DNA from: Alphaproteobacteria bacterium
GTDB taxonomy: Bacteria; Planctomycetota; Phycisphaerae; UBA1845
Direction: 5' to 3'
Length of the DNA: 64,000 bases
Assembly (NCBI GenBank): GCA_028285105.1
Contig: JANQQE010000024.1
Location: 62,001 to 126,000 of the forward strand
Shown here: piece by piece, positions 35,783 through 44,712 of the stretch
How positions within the stretch are numbered: the first letter of the stretch is position 1
How the letters are laid out: each line of letters starts with the position of its first letter
Notes under the pieces: generated by a model
Databases searched by the model: none
Seen by the model: the letters and a program-made list of their open reading frames with translations, nothing else
Told to the model about the DNA's origin: nothing
Translations under genes and position numbers: made by a program

Positions 35783-37102
35783 CTAGCCGGAACGAGCCGG
35801 AAGAATCGTGCCGCACACGTCGCCGAATCCAACTTTGAAATTGGGGGCATTGCAGACACCCGAGAGCGAGACCGTATCGCCATCGGCGAGGAATTTTCGC
35901 TCTTCACCGGTCGGTAGTTTCAGCGGCTTTGTCCCCTTCCAGCACAGTTCGATCATGCTGCCGTAGGAATCGGGCGTTGGACCCGAGACTGTTCCGGAAC
36001 CGTAGAGGTCGCCCGGTTCCACGTTGGTTCCGTTGCAGGTTTGATGCACGAGTTGTTGCACAATCGTCCAGTACATGTATTTGAAATTCGTACGGCAGAT
36101 GGTCATCGCTTCGGTCATCTGCGTGGATTTCAATTCGACGCGCAGATCGATGTCCAGACCCCAGTCACCATCGACGCGCAGGTATGGCAGCACATCCGGT
36201 TCCTGAACAGGCGGCGGAACTCGAAACGGTGCGAGCGCATCGAGCGGAATCACCCACGGACTCACACTGGTCGCGAAGGATTTTCCGAGGAACGGCCCCA
36301 GCGGAACGTACTCCCATTTCTGAATGTCGCGGGCGCTCCAGTCATTGACCAAGCCCATTCCGAAAATGTGATCAGGCGCATTCGATGCGGGAATGGGTGT
36401 TCCCAAATCGTTGGCGGTCCCGGTGAAAAACCCCATTTCCAGTTCGATGTCAAGCAAGCGACACGGTCCAAACGATGGCATGTCGGCATCGTCGGCTTTG
36501 GTTTGTCCGCAGGGGCGAACAATGTCGGTGCCACTGACAATCACGGAACTGCTGCGACCGTTGTAGCCAATGGGAATATGCACCCAGTTTGGCAACAGCG
36601 GGTTCGACGGATCGCGAAACATCGAACCGATGTTGGTGGCATGTTCCTTCGACGAATAAAAATCAACGAAGTTACCGACCTTCGATGGCATGTGCATCGT
36701 AACGCCACTCGCCGACATCAGCGCCTTCGATTGCAAATCGGCATCATCGCGAAGTTTGGGATCGGTAGCGATCGCCACACCTGACGCATCGATCACGTCT
36801 TCATCCGCAAACAGGGCAACCAGTCTTCGTCGAACCGCACGCCAGGCATCGACGCCCATTGCCATGAAGTCATTCAATGCGTCACGCGCGAAGACATTCT
36901 CGCCAGCTACCGGAGAATCTGCGAACAGACCGGAATCGTGCAGCGCCGCAAGGTCGACAACCTGATCGCCAATCGCCACACCCACCCGCGAACTTGATCC
37001 GCCAGAACTGAACACGCCATACGGAAGGTTTTGAATCGGGAAATCGCTGCCATTTGCGGATTTCAACCAGGACGTCGCCGTCGAGTCTTTTGCGAAAATC
37101 AT
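35783..37102 (-). CDS. Fumarylacetoacetase
   Basis: A 439-residue FAH-type hydrolase. The N-terminal SH3-like part (NLPYGVFSSGG) is followed by the catalytic core with DFYSSKEHATNIGSMFRD, WSARDIQKWEYVPLGPFLGK and TVSGPTPDSYGSMIELCWKG, all typical of eukaryote-like fumarylacetoacetase. It cleaves 4-fumarylacetoacetate to fumarate and acetoacetate, the last step of tyrosine and homogentisate breakdown. The other pathway genes are not in the window. It lies between an unknown gene upstream (37166-38149) and the HELTH peptidase gene, all on the minus strand. Confidence 0.94.
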   Translation of the reverse strand: MIFAKDSTATSWLKSANGSDFPIQNLPYGVFSSGGSSSRVGVAIGDQVVDLAALHDSGLFADSPVAGENVFARDALNDFMAMGVDAWRAVRRRLVALFADEDVIDASGVAIATDPKLRDDADLQSKALMSASGVTMHMPSKVGNFVDFYSSKEHATNIGSMFRDPSNPLLPNWVHIPIGYNGRSSSVIVSGTDIVRPCGQTKADDADMPSFGPCRLLDIELEMGFFTGTANDLGTPIPASNAPDHIFGMGLVNDWSARDIQKWEYVPLGPFLGKSFATSVSPWVIPLDALAPFRVPPPVQEPDVLPYLRVDGDWGLDIDLRVELKSTQMTEAMTICRTNFKYMYWTIVQQLVHQTCNGTNVEPGDLYGSGTVSGPTPDSYGSMIELCWKGTKPLKLPTGEERKFLADGDTVSLSGVCNAPNFKVGFGDVCGTILPARSG

Positions 37103-37165
37103 TGTGCAAGCCTTTGCCGTTTAAGGATTTTGAATCGTTGGTGTTGGGATCGACCTTAGCGGCAG

Positions 37166-38149
37166 CTAAAGCAGTTCGAGCGCTTCCAGATCCTCGATCG
37201 GTTCGTCAAAGCTGCAACTGCCAAAACCAATCGCCACGTCCTTGCGAAACTCGGCGATCTGCTTGTCCGAAACCCAGCGATCGTTCCATCCAAACCCAGC
37301 TTCAGAAAAATCGAACGCATTAGGATCTTCTTCTTCGAGTAGTTGCTTCAAATCAGCTTCTTCGATTTGCTGACTGGCAAGGAGCATCGCCCCGCCGAAC
37401 ACATTAACGAACCCATGCATTCGCGTATCGACCGAATCGTGAAACTGCCTGATCGGATGATGCAAACCTGCCGTCGCTTTGAACCCAATCTTCGACGCCA
37501 CACATGCTTTGATAAAACACGCCACGTGTTCGGGCGATGGAAACAGGTCAGCCGTCACACCACCGGTGCGAATCTTCAGCGATACGCGATGACCGGCTTC
37601 GGATTCTGGCCTCGCGTTCGCCACCGTCTCGATGAACTTTGGAATCTCAGTTCGCCAACCGTCGAGAAAGGGAGTTTCAAGGAATATATGCGTCGCCACC
37701 GGCGCGAATTCGTCGAACGCACCGACCAGTTTGGCCAGCAAGTCTGCAATCTGCTTTGGGTCACCCGCCTCAAAGACGTCGCTGGGCCAACGACACTCAT
37801 ACGCATCGACGCAAATGCTCTCGCCGAATTGTTCCGTCAGCACTGCGATGGCGTTCAAGCTGTCGGTATTGGCTCGATCAAGAAACCGCGCGTCTCGCGC
37901 CGGTTCGCCAAGCGCCGAAATGCGCCAGGGGTCGTCGGTCCGTACCTGATCCAGAAAGATCTCAGCGTGTAGGATAAATTCCTCAACGCGGCTGCAAGGA
38001 CAGATAAATCGCCCCAACATCCACGACTCCGGGCATTGTCGATAACCGTTGTACTGAGCGACGGCTCGGTCCATGGGAAGTTTCGCCGGAGGAAACAATC
38101 CAGCGTAATCGATCAGCCCGTTCATCAATTCTTCAAATGCCGCGTTCAT
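37166..38149 (-). CDS. Conserved protein of unknown function linked to fumarylacetoacetase
   Basis: A 327-residue soluble protein that I do not assign to a family. It opens with AAFEELMNGLIDYAGLFPPA and contains VSLKIRTGGVTADLFPSPEH and FKATAGLHHPIRQFH, the latter with a Lys/His pair that recalls a TIM-barrel active site. It ends in an acidic stretch. ATG at 38149 has GGAG just upstream; a GTG directly before it is also in frame. It ends 64 bases before the fumarylacetoacetase start on the same strand. The divergent neighbour on its other side is the selenoprotein gene. Confidence 0.72.
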   Translation of the reverse strand: MNAAFEELMNGLIDYAGLFPPAKLPMDRAVAQYNGYRQCPESWMLGRFICPCSRVEEFILHAEIFLDQVRTDDPWRISALGEPARDARFLDRANTDSLNAIAVLTEQFGESICVDAYECRWPSDVFEAGDPKQIADLLAKLVGAFDEFAPVATHIFLETPFLDGWRTEIPKFIETVANARPESEAGHRVSLKIRTGGVTADLFPSPEHVACFIKACVASKIGFKATAGLHHPIRQFHDSVDTRMHGFVNVFGGAMLLASQQIEEADLKQLLEEEDPNAFDFSEAGFGWNDRWVSDKQIAEFRKDVAIGFGSCSFDEPIEDLEALELL

Positions 38150-38367
38150 CACTCCACTCAGGTTTGGTTGGTTCTACAAACGATTCGATGCGCCACCGCT
38201 CTGAAAGCAACGCTACAAGATGATATCTCATCGTGTATCCGGTATAAATCAACAGTCTCAATGATCGCACCCGACAGCGATTTTCGCAAGCCGACCAGCA
38301 ATCGGGCGGGCCAACAAGGCCCAACCAGGCGTTTCGGCAGCTCATAAGAACAGGAGAAACGGCAACC

Positions 38368-38718
38368 ATGGCCAAGGCTATCGACTGGTATTACCACCGC
38401 AACAACTGAACGAGTTGCACCCGAGCGCAAGGGTTCCTTGCGAAGATAAAGAATTCACCCAAGACCCAAGCCGATGCCCGGAAGGAAAAATTGGGCAAAG
38501 ACGACGCCCGCGAATTGGCGGCCAAAGCCAGCCGAATCATCGTGGCCAAGGGTAAAAAAATCGCCGAATTCGACTTGAAGAAAGGCGGAGCATCGATCGA
38601 CGACGCCGTTGCGGCCATGCTGGGCCCGACGGGCAATCTCCGAGCCCCCACCATCAAGGTCGGAAAGACGCTGCTGGTCGGATTCAACGAAGACGCCTAC
38701 GCCGATCTCTTAACATGA
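38368..38718 (+). CDS. ArsC-like thioredoxin-fold selenoprotein (in-frame TGA read as selenocysteine)
   Basis: A 116-residue protein when TGA at 38407-38409 is read as selenocysteine. It starts at ATG 38368 with AGGAGA 10 bases upstream. The N-terminus AKAIDWYYHRNN leads to Sec14-Thr-Ser-Cys17, the redox motif position of ArsC, Spx and thioredoxin-fold proteins. The same frame then stays open to TGA at 38716-38718. Downstream it shows the ArsC-like helical region (DARELAAKASRIIVAKGKK), the cis-Pro site LRAPTI and a C-terminal KTLLVGFNEDAYADLL. It is probably a redox enzyme reducing a disulfide or oxyanion. The truncated frame from TTG 38491 would lose the active site. A point mutation of a Cys codon is the main alternative; the hairpin beyond the TGA argues against it. 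Confidence 0.85.
38410..38442 (+). promoter_or_regulatory. Bacterial SECIS element (bSECIS) after the Sec codon
   Basis: Directly after TGA, bases 38426-38432 (CGCAAGG) pair perfectly with 38436-38442 (CCTTGCG) around a GTT loop at 38433-38435. The loop begins with G, 23 bases after the TGA, and U follows it. Published bacterial SECIS rules ask for a loop G in the first two positions, 16-37 bases from TGA, on a short stem; all are met. It lies within the coding frame, as SelB-dependent bacterial elements do. Confidence 0.75.
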
Positions 38719-39070
38719 TGGCTGGCAGGTCGTGACTGACTCGGCGATCCTTTCAAGAGTGACGGTCCTTTCAAGAATGACGGGCCATCCGGGCGCACCC
38801 TCGGACGCCATTTCCTATTTTATCAGCACAATCGGCAGGCAATGTCGAATGCTGGCGGTGACCGTCGCAAGCCGCTATCTTGTGTCACCCGTCAAGCGGC
38901 GGGCAACTTAGCGAGTCGAACAACGAATTCAGGTCAGAATCGGCCCAGGTCGGTGCCAGCATCAACGCAATACCACCACCTCGGACGCCCTCGGCCATTC
39001 GCAATAAGTACCAGATTCATGAGCAACCAGTAACCACAAATCCATTTGAATAGAAAAGCGGAGGCTACGC
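38719..39070. other. Intergenic region with an 18-base tandem duplication
   Basis: A 352-base gap between the selenoprotein and the peptide transporter. TCCTTTCAAGAGTGACGG (38748-38765) is repeated with one mismatch at 38766-38783. No tRNA or other gene is seen. The right end carries CGGAGG, the ribosome-binding site of the transporter. Promoters for the transporter should lie here but cannot be picked with confidence. Confidence 0.6.
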
Positions 39071-41248
39071 GTGTCGAATCAACAGCGGACCTTTCTCGGA
39101 CATCCCATCGGGCTCTACGTTCTCTTCTTCACCGAAATGTGGGAGCGATTCAGTTACTACGGGATGCGGGCGCTGTTGGTCTTGTATTTGGTCGACTTTT
39201 TCAAGTGGGACCAAGCCGAAGCGTCCAACACATACAAGTGGTACACGTCATTGGTTTATCTAACACCTCTGCTTGGCGGATTCCTGGCGGATCGTTACCT
39301 CGGTAATCGTTGGGCCATCATCATCGGTGCCGTCCTTATGTCCATAGGCCATTTTCTGATGGCTTTCGAGACAATCTGGATTTTCTATGCCGCGCTCGGA
39401 TTCTTGATTCTTGGAAACGGTTTCTTCAAGCCAAACATGTCAGTGCAAGTGGGGCAACTCTACCCACAAAACGATCCGCGCCGCGACGGCGCCTACACTA
39501 TTTTCTACATGGGAATCAATCTTGGTGCATTCCTGTCTCCGTTGGTTTGCGGCACTCTGCGTGACACACCGGGGCTCGGATACCATTGGGGTTTCGGAGC
39601 GGCCGGAGTTGGGATGGTGATCGGACTTTTGGTCTACGTTTTTGGGCTGCCCTACATCAAAGAATTGCCTGAAGACGCCATCTATGAAGCACCCGAAAGC
39701 GAAGCCGGGAAGTCAACCGAACCCGAAGAACACGCCATGACGGAGAAAGAAGCCGAAAAAACTCCGTCCGTTATGCCATCATTGGCAAGTGTCTCGCCTA
39801 CCGTCTTTGTTCTGCTCGGCATTGCAACAATGGTCGTGTCGCCAATTCTGGGTGCATTCAAGATAATCCCGTTCGATGACGTGGTCGCACTTGAAATTGC
39901 AGCAATCTGCTCGTTCTTCGCTGCATGGATCCTAAGCAAGCTCAATATGGCCGTGAGGGACCGAGTGCTGGCTATTTATGTACTCTTCTTGTTCGTTGTG
40001 TTCTTCTGGTTTGCATTTGAGCAGGCCGGAAATGCAATGAATGTTTGGGCCGATCAGACAACGAACCGATACTTGACCGAAACCGCGCCAGCACCGTCCC
40101 CATATCCTGACAAGTTCGTGGGAACAGAAGAATTGGATTTCTGGCCGACGCTCAAGGTCGCACTCAAAAAGCTCGTCACCTGGAATCCAGTGCTGACCAC
40201 GTCGTTCCAATCGATTAACGCATTGGCGATTGTGATATTTGCTCCTGTTTTTGCCTGGCTTTGGGTTTTCCTAGCAAAGCGCAAAATCAATCTTTCGATT
40301 GCGGCCAAAATGTCAATGGGTGTATTTTTACTTGGCGTGGCATTCGCGCTTATGATTTGGGCTGCGAAATACGAAAATCAATCCTCGCAAACGGATCTGG
40401 CATCCCTTCCAAACGGATTTGTAACCAAGGATGGTGGCGTTATCCATTTCGTGGACGCCCCCAGTTTCAGCATGGGGAACGACGAAGCAGTCGACAAACA
40501 TCATTCAGGAACGATCGAGGAAACCATGATCGCTCATGGCGGTCGCTTGCGTTGGGACGCGGACTCCCAAACGCTCAAGATGAGCGGTGTATTGAATGCA
40601 AATCACCGCGATCGAATACTGCGATCCACAGTGCCAGCCGACTTCCTCCGTGAGATTTGGACCCTTGCAACCAAGACTTACGAGGCAAAGGAATCTGCGA
40701 AGCAGACAGGCGACGGCAAGTTCACGGTCGAGCATACTTTGACCTCCGACCTTCCCCCCGGTTTTGATGCACGCTATTTTGTTGGCTTCGATCCCAACGA
40801 ATTCAGTTTCGACGAAGAAACAAAAACATTCACGCTATCGGGGCTCATTGCGGACAAAGAATACAAGCAGATTCTTGTGGCAGGGGCAGACCCCGTATTC
40901 CGAGATGCAATCAACGGCCTGTTTGTCGAATCCGCTGCGTTCAAGGTCAGTTCGTGGTGGTTACTGTGGTTCTACGTCCTCTGCACTTTGGGCGAACTTT
41001 GTCTCTCTCCGGTTGGCTTATCAATGGTTAGTAAGTTGGCGCCCAAAAAATTTGCGACAATGCTCATGGGCATGTGGCTGTTGACCAGTTTCTTTGGCAA
41101 TTATTCGGCTGGTAAAGCCGGAGAATTGTGGGAATATTTCGATCCGAATACTTACTTCATGTTTGTAACGGTCGTAATGGCTGTGGCGGCCCTGATTTGC
41201 TTCCTGATCGCCAAGCAGGTCACGCGGATGATGCACGGCGTTAAATAG
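39071..41248 (+). CDS. POT family proton-coupled oligopeptide transporter with large insert
   Basis: A 725-residue MFS transporter of the POT/PTR2 group. The signature MWERFSYYGMRALLVLYL (near residue 22) and the motif FYMGINLGAFLSPLVCGTL are clear. Twelve or more membrane helices are spread over residues 10-440 and 620-720. Between about residues 437 and 619 lies a soluble segment of some 180 residues (with HGGRLRWDADSQTLKMSG and SGLIADKEYKQILVAGAD) inserted between helices; standard bacterial members are about 450-500 residues. GTG at 39071 with CGGAGG upstream is used. It imports di- and tripeptides with protons. Confidence 0.93.
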   Translation: MSNQQRTFLGHPIGLYVLFFTEMWERFSYYGMRALLVLYLVDFFKWDQAEASNTYKWYTSLVYLTPLLGGFLADRYLGNRWAIIIGAVLMSIGHFLMAFETIWIFYAALGFLILGNGFFKPNMSVQVGQLYPQNDPRRDGAYTIFYMGINLGAFLSPLVCGTLRDTPGLGYHWGFGAAGVGMVIGLLVYVFGLPYIKELPEDAIYEAPESEAGKSTEPEEHAMTEKEAEKTPSVMPSLASVSPTVFVLLGIATMVVSPILGAFKIIPFDDVVALEIAAICSFFAAWILSKLNMAVRDRVLAIYVLFLFVVFFWFAFEQAGNAMNVWADQTTNRYLTETAPAPSPYPDKFVGTEELDFWPTLKVALKKLVTWNPVLTTSFQSINALAIVIFAPVFAWLWVFLAKRKINLSIAAKMSMGVFLLGVAFALMIWAAKYENQSSQTDLASLPNGFVTKDGGVIHFVDAPSFSMGNDEAVDKHHSGTIEETMIAHGGRLRWDADSQTLKMSGVLNANHRDRILRSTVPADFLREIWTLATKTYEAKESAKQTGDGKFTVEHTLTSDLPPGFDARYFVGFDPNEFSFDEETKTFTLSGLIADKEYKQILVAGADPVFRDAINGLFVESAAFKVSSWWLLWFYVLCTLGELCLSPVGLSMVSKLAPKKFATMLMGMWLLTSFFGNYSAGKAGELWEYFDPNTYFMFVTVVMAVAALICFLIAKQVTRMMHGVK

Positions 41249-41604
41249 CCGACTTGTTGTCCGATGAACGGGTTTTTGGGTGAAATTGTCACTCAATCGT
41301 GTGCAGACGGTCTTTTTAAGGTGGTTGAGTACCCGGGGTTCTGCTACTCTGCCAAAGCAAATGGCAGTGTCGGCGCGGTCGCCTTCTGCCCGATACTTGA
41401 ATAGCTGCAAGCCTGATTCGCCATTTTTTCGGAATGGGCGGCTGGTTGTTTGGCTCGGCACTGGATTTGATTGAAACGCTCGGACCCATCGGTCCTGTGA
41501 GAAGTATTCCTTAGAGAATTATTCCAAAGAGATTGATTGCGGTGCCTCAATTGCAGGCACGATTGACTTGGATGTCGATCGCCCTTACCGCTTAGGAGAT
41601 AAAA
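41249..41604. other. Intergenic region
   Basis: A 356-base gap between the peptide transporter and the radical SAM gene. I see no gene, no strong terminator and no repeat. AGGAG just before 41605 is the ribosome-binding site of the next gene. A TTGACT near 41560 could belong to a promoter but the -10 is unclear. Confidence 0.5.
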
Positions 41605-43569
41605 GTGGACCTTCCTCGCCGCCATGCGGATGACGTTTTCCTTCCAGATGGTTCCTTGCGAACCGTCATTGAAGACCTCCGCCAAATGACCGATGCCCAC
41701 GATCTGGCCATTGGGATTGTCTACTCGTTCGACTTCAGAACACACATGCTGCCATACTGGTACGCCGACAAGCGGATGGCCCCCTGCTCCGTTCGACTCC
41801 TTGGCGATCTCTTGCACGATGCCGGATTCCGCAACGTTCGCATCATCATTCAACAATGGACGCCGAATTTTGCACCGTCGCAGGCCCGCTTAAACGACCG
41901 CTCGCTCGACATGCTGCTCGTTTCTGCGATGCAGGTGCATTCCGAACCGTCGTACGACCTCATCCGCGAAGCCCACACCATGGGCGATCGACGGCCCTGG
42001 ATTCTTGCAGGCGGGCCCAAAGCCATTTACGAACCGTCCGATTATTTTGAACTTGGCCCCAAACCCGGCGTCGGAGCCGACTGCGTGTCGGTTGGCGAAG
42101 GGTACGTCTTCCTCGATTTGCTGCGAAGCGTCCTTCGCGAACGCAAAGCCAACGAAGCCCCACGCATCGCGTTCGATCGTCTCAAAGCTTCGCGCAAGCT
42201 CGATGATATTCCCGGTTTGGTCTATCAACCGACCGACTACGATCCGGATCAGCCGCGGGCCATTCATACCGGTGTGCAGCGTCTCCTCCGCGATCTTGAC
42301 GAATTCCCGATGCCCGATGCTGGTTACCGCATGATCGAACCGCCCCACCGTCGAGCGACGCTTTCTGCCAAGCCGTGTTCCGCGAAAAAAGTCGGTAAGC
42401 TTTCGATGATCAGCTCGGTGATTTCAACCCACGGGTGCAAGTTCAGCTGCTCATACTGCCCGATTCCTGCGGTCAATCAGCGCACATGGCGACACAAAAG
42501 CCCCAAACGTTTGGCCGCTGAAATTAAGCACATTTACGAAAACTTCGGCATTCGCGAATTCTTCAGCACCGACGACAACTTCTTTAACAATCGCGAAACT
42601 GTGATCGAATTGATGACGGAGCTGGCCAACACTACGTCGGGCGGCAAACCGCTCAAGAATTGCATCCGCTTCTTTACGGAAGCCACCCAGTTCGACGTTT
42701 TCAAGAACAAGGATATCCTTCCGCTTTGTCGCAAAGGCGGTATGCGGGCGATTTGGTTCGGTATCGAAGATATCACTGCCGACCTGATCAACAAGGGTCA
42801 GAACTCCGGCAATGCGGCTGAGTTGTTTAAGTATCTCTGCTCGATCGGTATCGAACCGATGGCGATGATGATGCACAACGACAATCAGCCACTTCGCTCT
42901 CCCAAGAACGATCTATCCGGCGTGCTGAATCAGGCGAAGTACCTGTTCAACATCGGTGCGGTGTCGTATCAGTGTACGTACCTCGGACCGGCCATCGGTA
43001 CCCGCGAGATCGAAACAGCGGCAGAGAGTGAAACGCTATACAAAACCGTCGGCGGTGAGCCGGTCGCAGCCGCATTTTGCGATGGCAACCACGTCGTTGC
43101 GTCAAGACACAAGGAACCGTGGAAGCGTCAGATGAACGTGGTGAAGGCCTACTCAACCTTCTACAACCCGATCAATTTCATCCGCGTGTTATTCAGAGCC
43201 AAGGGTGATCGTGTACTCGGCAAGCGCGTTCTATTTCAAATCATCGGCATGATCGGTGTATGCATCACCGCACCGAAGCTGTGGTCATGGGCGAGGAAGA
43301 TCAAGAAGGGTCCGATCGAAGTATTCAAAGGCCTTCAGCCGGCAAGAATCCCGCTCGTCGATGCAAAAGAAGGCCACGAAATCTTCTGGTCAATCAAGCA
43401 GATTCCAACCCCCTACCTGCCACAGAAAGAGGGCCAGGAACCGTCAAGCTCGCAGGCATCGAACACCAAGGTAACCAAGACGGTGACCACCACCCAAATC
43501 TCAAAGATCCAAATAGCAGGCCGCCCCATGCCAGTAAGCATGACCGGCAAACAAACAACTGCCAGCTAA
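41605..43569 (+). CDS. Cobalamin-dependent type radical SAM protein
   Basis: A 654-residue protein. An N-terminal B12-binding-like domain (about residues 50-180, with WILAGGPKAIYEPSDYF and SVGEGYVFLDLL) precedes a radical SAM domain with HGCKFSCSYCPIP (C278, C282, C285), then a C-terminal part with a hydrophobic segment near 545-560 and a low-complexity tail (TKVTKTVTTTQISKIQ). GTG at 41605 is preceded by AGGAG. Relatives perform methylation or rearrangement on lipids or natural products; here the partner is unknown. A hairpin follows the gene. Confidence 0.87.
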   Translation: MDLPRRHADDVFLPDGSLRTVIEDLRQMTDAHDLAIGIVYSFDFRTHMLPYWYADKRMAPCSVRLLGDLLHDAGFRNVRIIIQQWTPNFAPSQARLNDRSLDMLLVSAMQVHSEPSYDLIREAHTMGDRRPWILAGGPKAIYEPSDYFELGPKPGVGADCVSVGEGYVFLDLLRSVLRERKANEAPRIAFDRLKASRKLDDIPGLVYQPTDYDPDQPRAIHTGVQRLLRDLDEFPMPDAGYRMIEPPHRRATLSAKPCSAKKVGKLSMISSVISTHGCKFSCSYCPIPAVNQRTWRHKSPKRLAAEIKHIYENFGIREFFSTDDNFFNNRETVIELMTELANTTSGGKPLKNCIRFFTEATQFDVFKNKDILPLCRKGGMRAIWFGIEDITADLINKGQNSGNAAELFKYLCSIGIEPMAMMMHNDNQPLRSPKNDLSGVLNQAKYLFNIGAVSYQCTYLGPAIGTREIETAAESETLYKTVGGEPVAAAFCDGNHVVASRHKEPWKRQMNVVKAYSTFYNPINFIRVLFRAKGDRVLGKRVLFQIIGMIGVCITAPKLWSWARKIKKGPIEVFKGLQPARIPLVDAKEGHEIFWSIKQIPTPYLPQKEGQEPSSSQASNTKVTKTVTTTQISKIQIAGRPMPVSMTGKQTTAS

Positions 43570-43589
43570 AACGAAGCAAAAAAGTGTGC

Positions 43590-43612
43590 CACTGGGCGCT
43601 CGCCGCCCAGTG
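43590..43612. terminator. Hairpin after the radical SAM gene
   Basis: CACTGGGCG at 43590-43598 pairs perfectly with CGCCCAGTG at 43604-43612 around a 5-base loop. It sits 20 bases after the gene end. A-rich sequence precedes it and a weak TATTCTTAT follows. It is probably a terminator, or a member of a dispersed CACTGG-type hairpin family. Confidence 0.6.
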
Positions 43613-43687
43613 CGGTATTCTTATAACATTAGATACGATGCGATCGGCATTTGATCGCCCATCTGTGCTGTACATGGATCAGCAGCA

Positions 43688-44209
43688 ATGAGCTACATCA
43701 TGGTAGACATTGAAGCGGATGGCCCCATTCCCGGCGACTACTCGATGGTCTGCTTTGGGGCGGTTCTTGTCGAGCCGTCGCTTTCCAAGACATTTTACGG
43801 AAAGCTTGCTCCCATCTCGGAAAAGTGGATACCTGACGCACTCGCTGTCAGTGGGTTCAGTCGCGAAGAGACGTTGACGTTTGACGACCCGGAAGCGGTC
43901 ATGCGCGAATTCGGCGACTGGCTCAACGAAGTCAGCTCCAACCGTCCCATGTTCATCGCAGACAATAACGGCTTCGACTGGCAGTTCATCAACTGGTACT
44001 TCCACCATTTCATGGGAAGCAACCCGTTCGGCCACAGCTCAACCAACTTGGGTTCGCTGTATAAGGGTGTGATTAAGAACATGTCCAAGAGTTTTAAGCA
44101 CTTGCGCAAAACCAAACATACTCACCACCCTGTAGACGACGCAATGGGAAATGCGGAGGCGCTGCTGCATATCAAGAATGAATTCGAACTGAGAATCGAG
44201 TTGGAATGA
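43688..44209 (+). CDS. DEDDh 3'-5' exonuclease (RNase T / DnaQ-like)
   Basis: A 173-residue exonuclease with all four acidic residues visible: MVDIEADGP (D7, E9), NGFDWQF (D97) and HHPVDDA (H146, D151). The extent matches a lone RNase T/ExoX-type domain. It would trim RNA or DNA 3' ends; the substrate cannot be told. The next gene converges on it. No operon partner is seen. Confidence 0.88.
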   Translation: MSYIMVDIEADGPIPGDYSMVCFGAVLVEPSLSKTFYGKLAPISEKWIPDALAVSGFSREETLTFDDPEAVMREFGDWLNEVSSNRPMFIADNNGFDWQFINWYFHHFMGSNPFGHSSTNLGSLYKGVIKNMSKSFKHLRKTKHTHHPVDDAMGNAEALLHIKNEFELRIELE

Positions 44210-44247
44210 TAAGACGAGCCTGACTACTGCGAGTCGAAGTAGCTCTT

Positions 44248-44613
44248 TCAATGGTCGCGCGTATTTGTGGGCGGCCGAGGCTTGCCGTAGTATCTGACGT
44301 GGTCCTCCCAGAACTGCTTTTGGATCGATTCAATGCGATCGTGGTAATCTTCAAAGAATCCTGGTTCGCTCCACTCCGGCGGGCTGGCATAACGTTCTCC
44401 GCCTTCGCCAAACGATACTTTCCAGAACGCCGGTTCATTGTCATCCACCACCTCGAAGCATGCAGGCGTATAAATGCATGGATCACCCGTGTCATTTACG
44501 ATTCGATATTGTTCGGCGGAAACGGCGATGACTTCGTATTCTCGGCCGACGGTGAGGCTCCAGTAGATTCGTCCATCTTCCACATCCTTATTGGTCTTCA
44601 ATATCACGTGCAT
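44248..44613 (-). CDS. Hypothetical protein
   Basis: A 121-residue soluble protein, acidic and aromatic-rich (GRIYWSLTVGREYEVIAV, then WKVSFGEGGERYASPPEW). The N-terminal half suggests a small beta barrel or SH3-like fold. It resembles short immunity or uncharacterised proteins in general layout, but I recognise no family. It is convergent with the exonuclease gene. Confidence 0.62.
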   Translation of the reverse strand: MHVILKTNKDVEDGRIYWSLTVGREYEVIAVSAEQYRIVNDTGDPCIYTPACFEVVDDNEPAFWKVSFGEGGERYASPPEWSEPGFFEDYHDRIESIQKQFWEDHVRYYGKPRPPTNTRDH

Positions 44614-44712
44614 GATTGGTTATCTAACAAAAACGCCACTCTATTCAAAATTGCGCGTCAGTTGCAATGTGTTGGGCGAAGCGTTCAACGGCGCAGCACT
44701 CCTGACGGCCAA

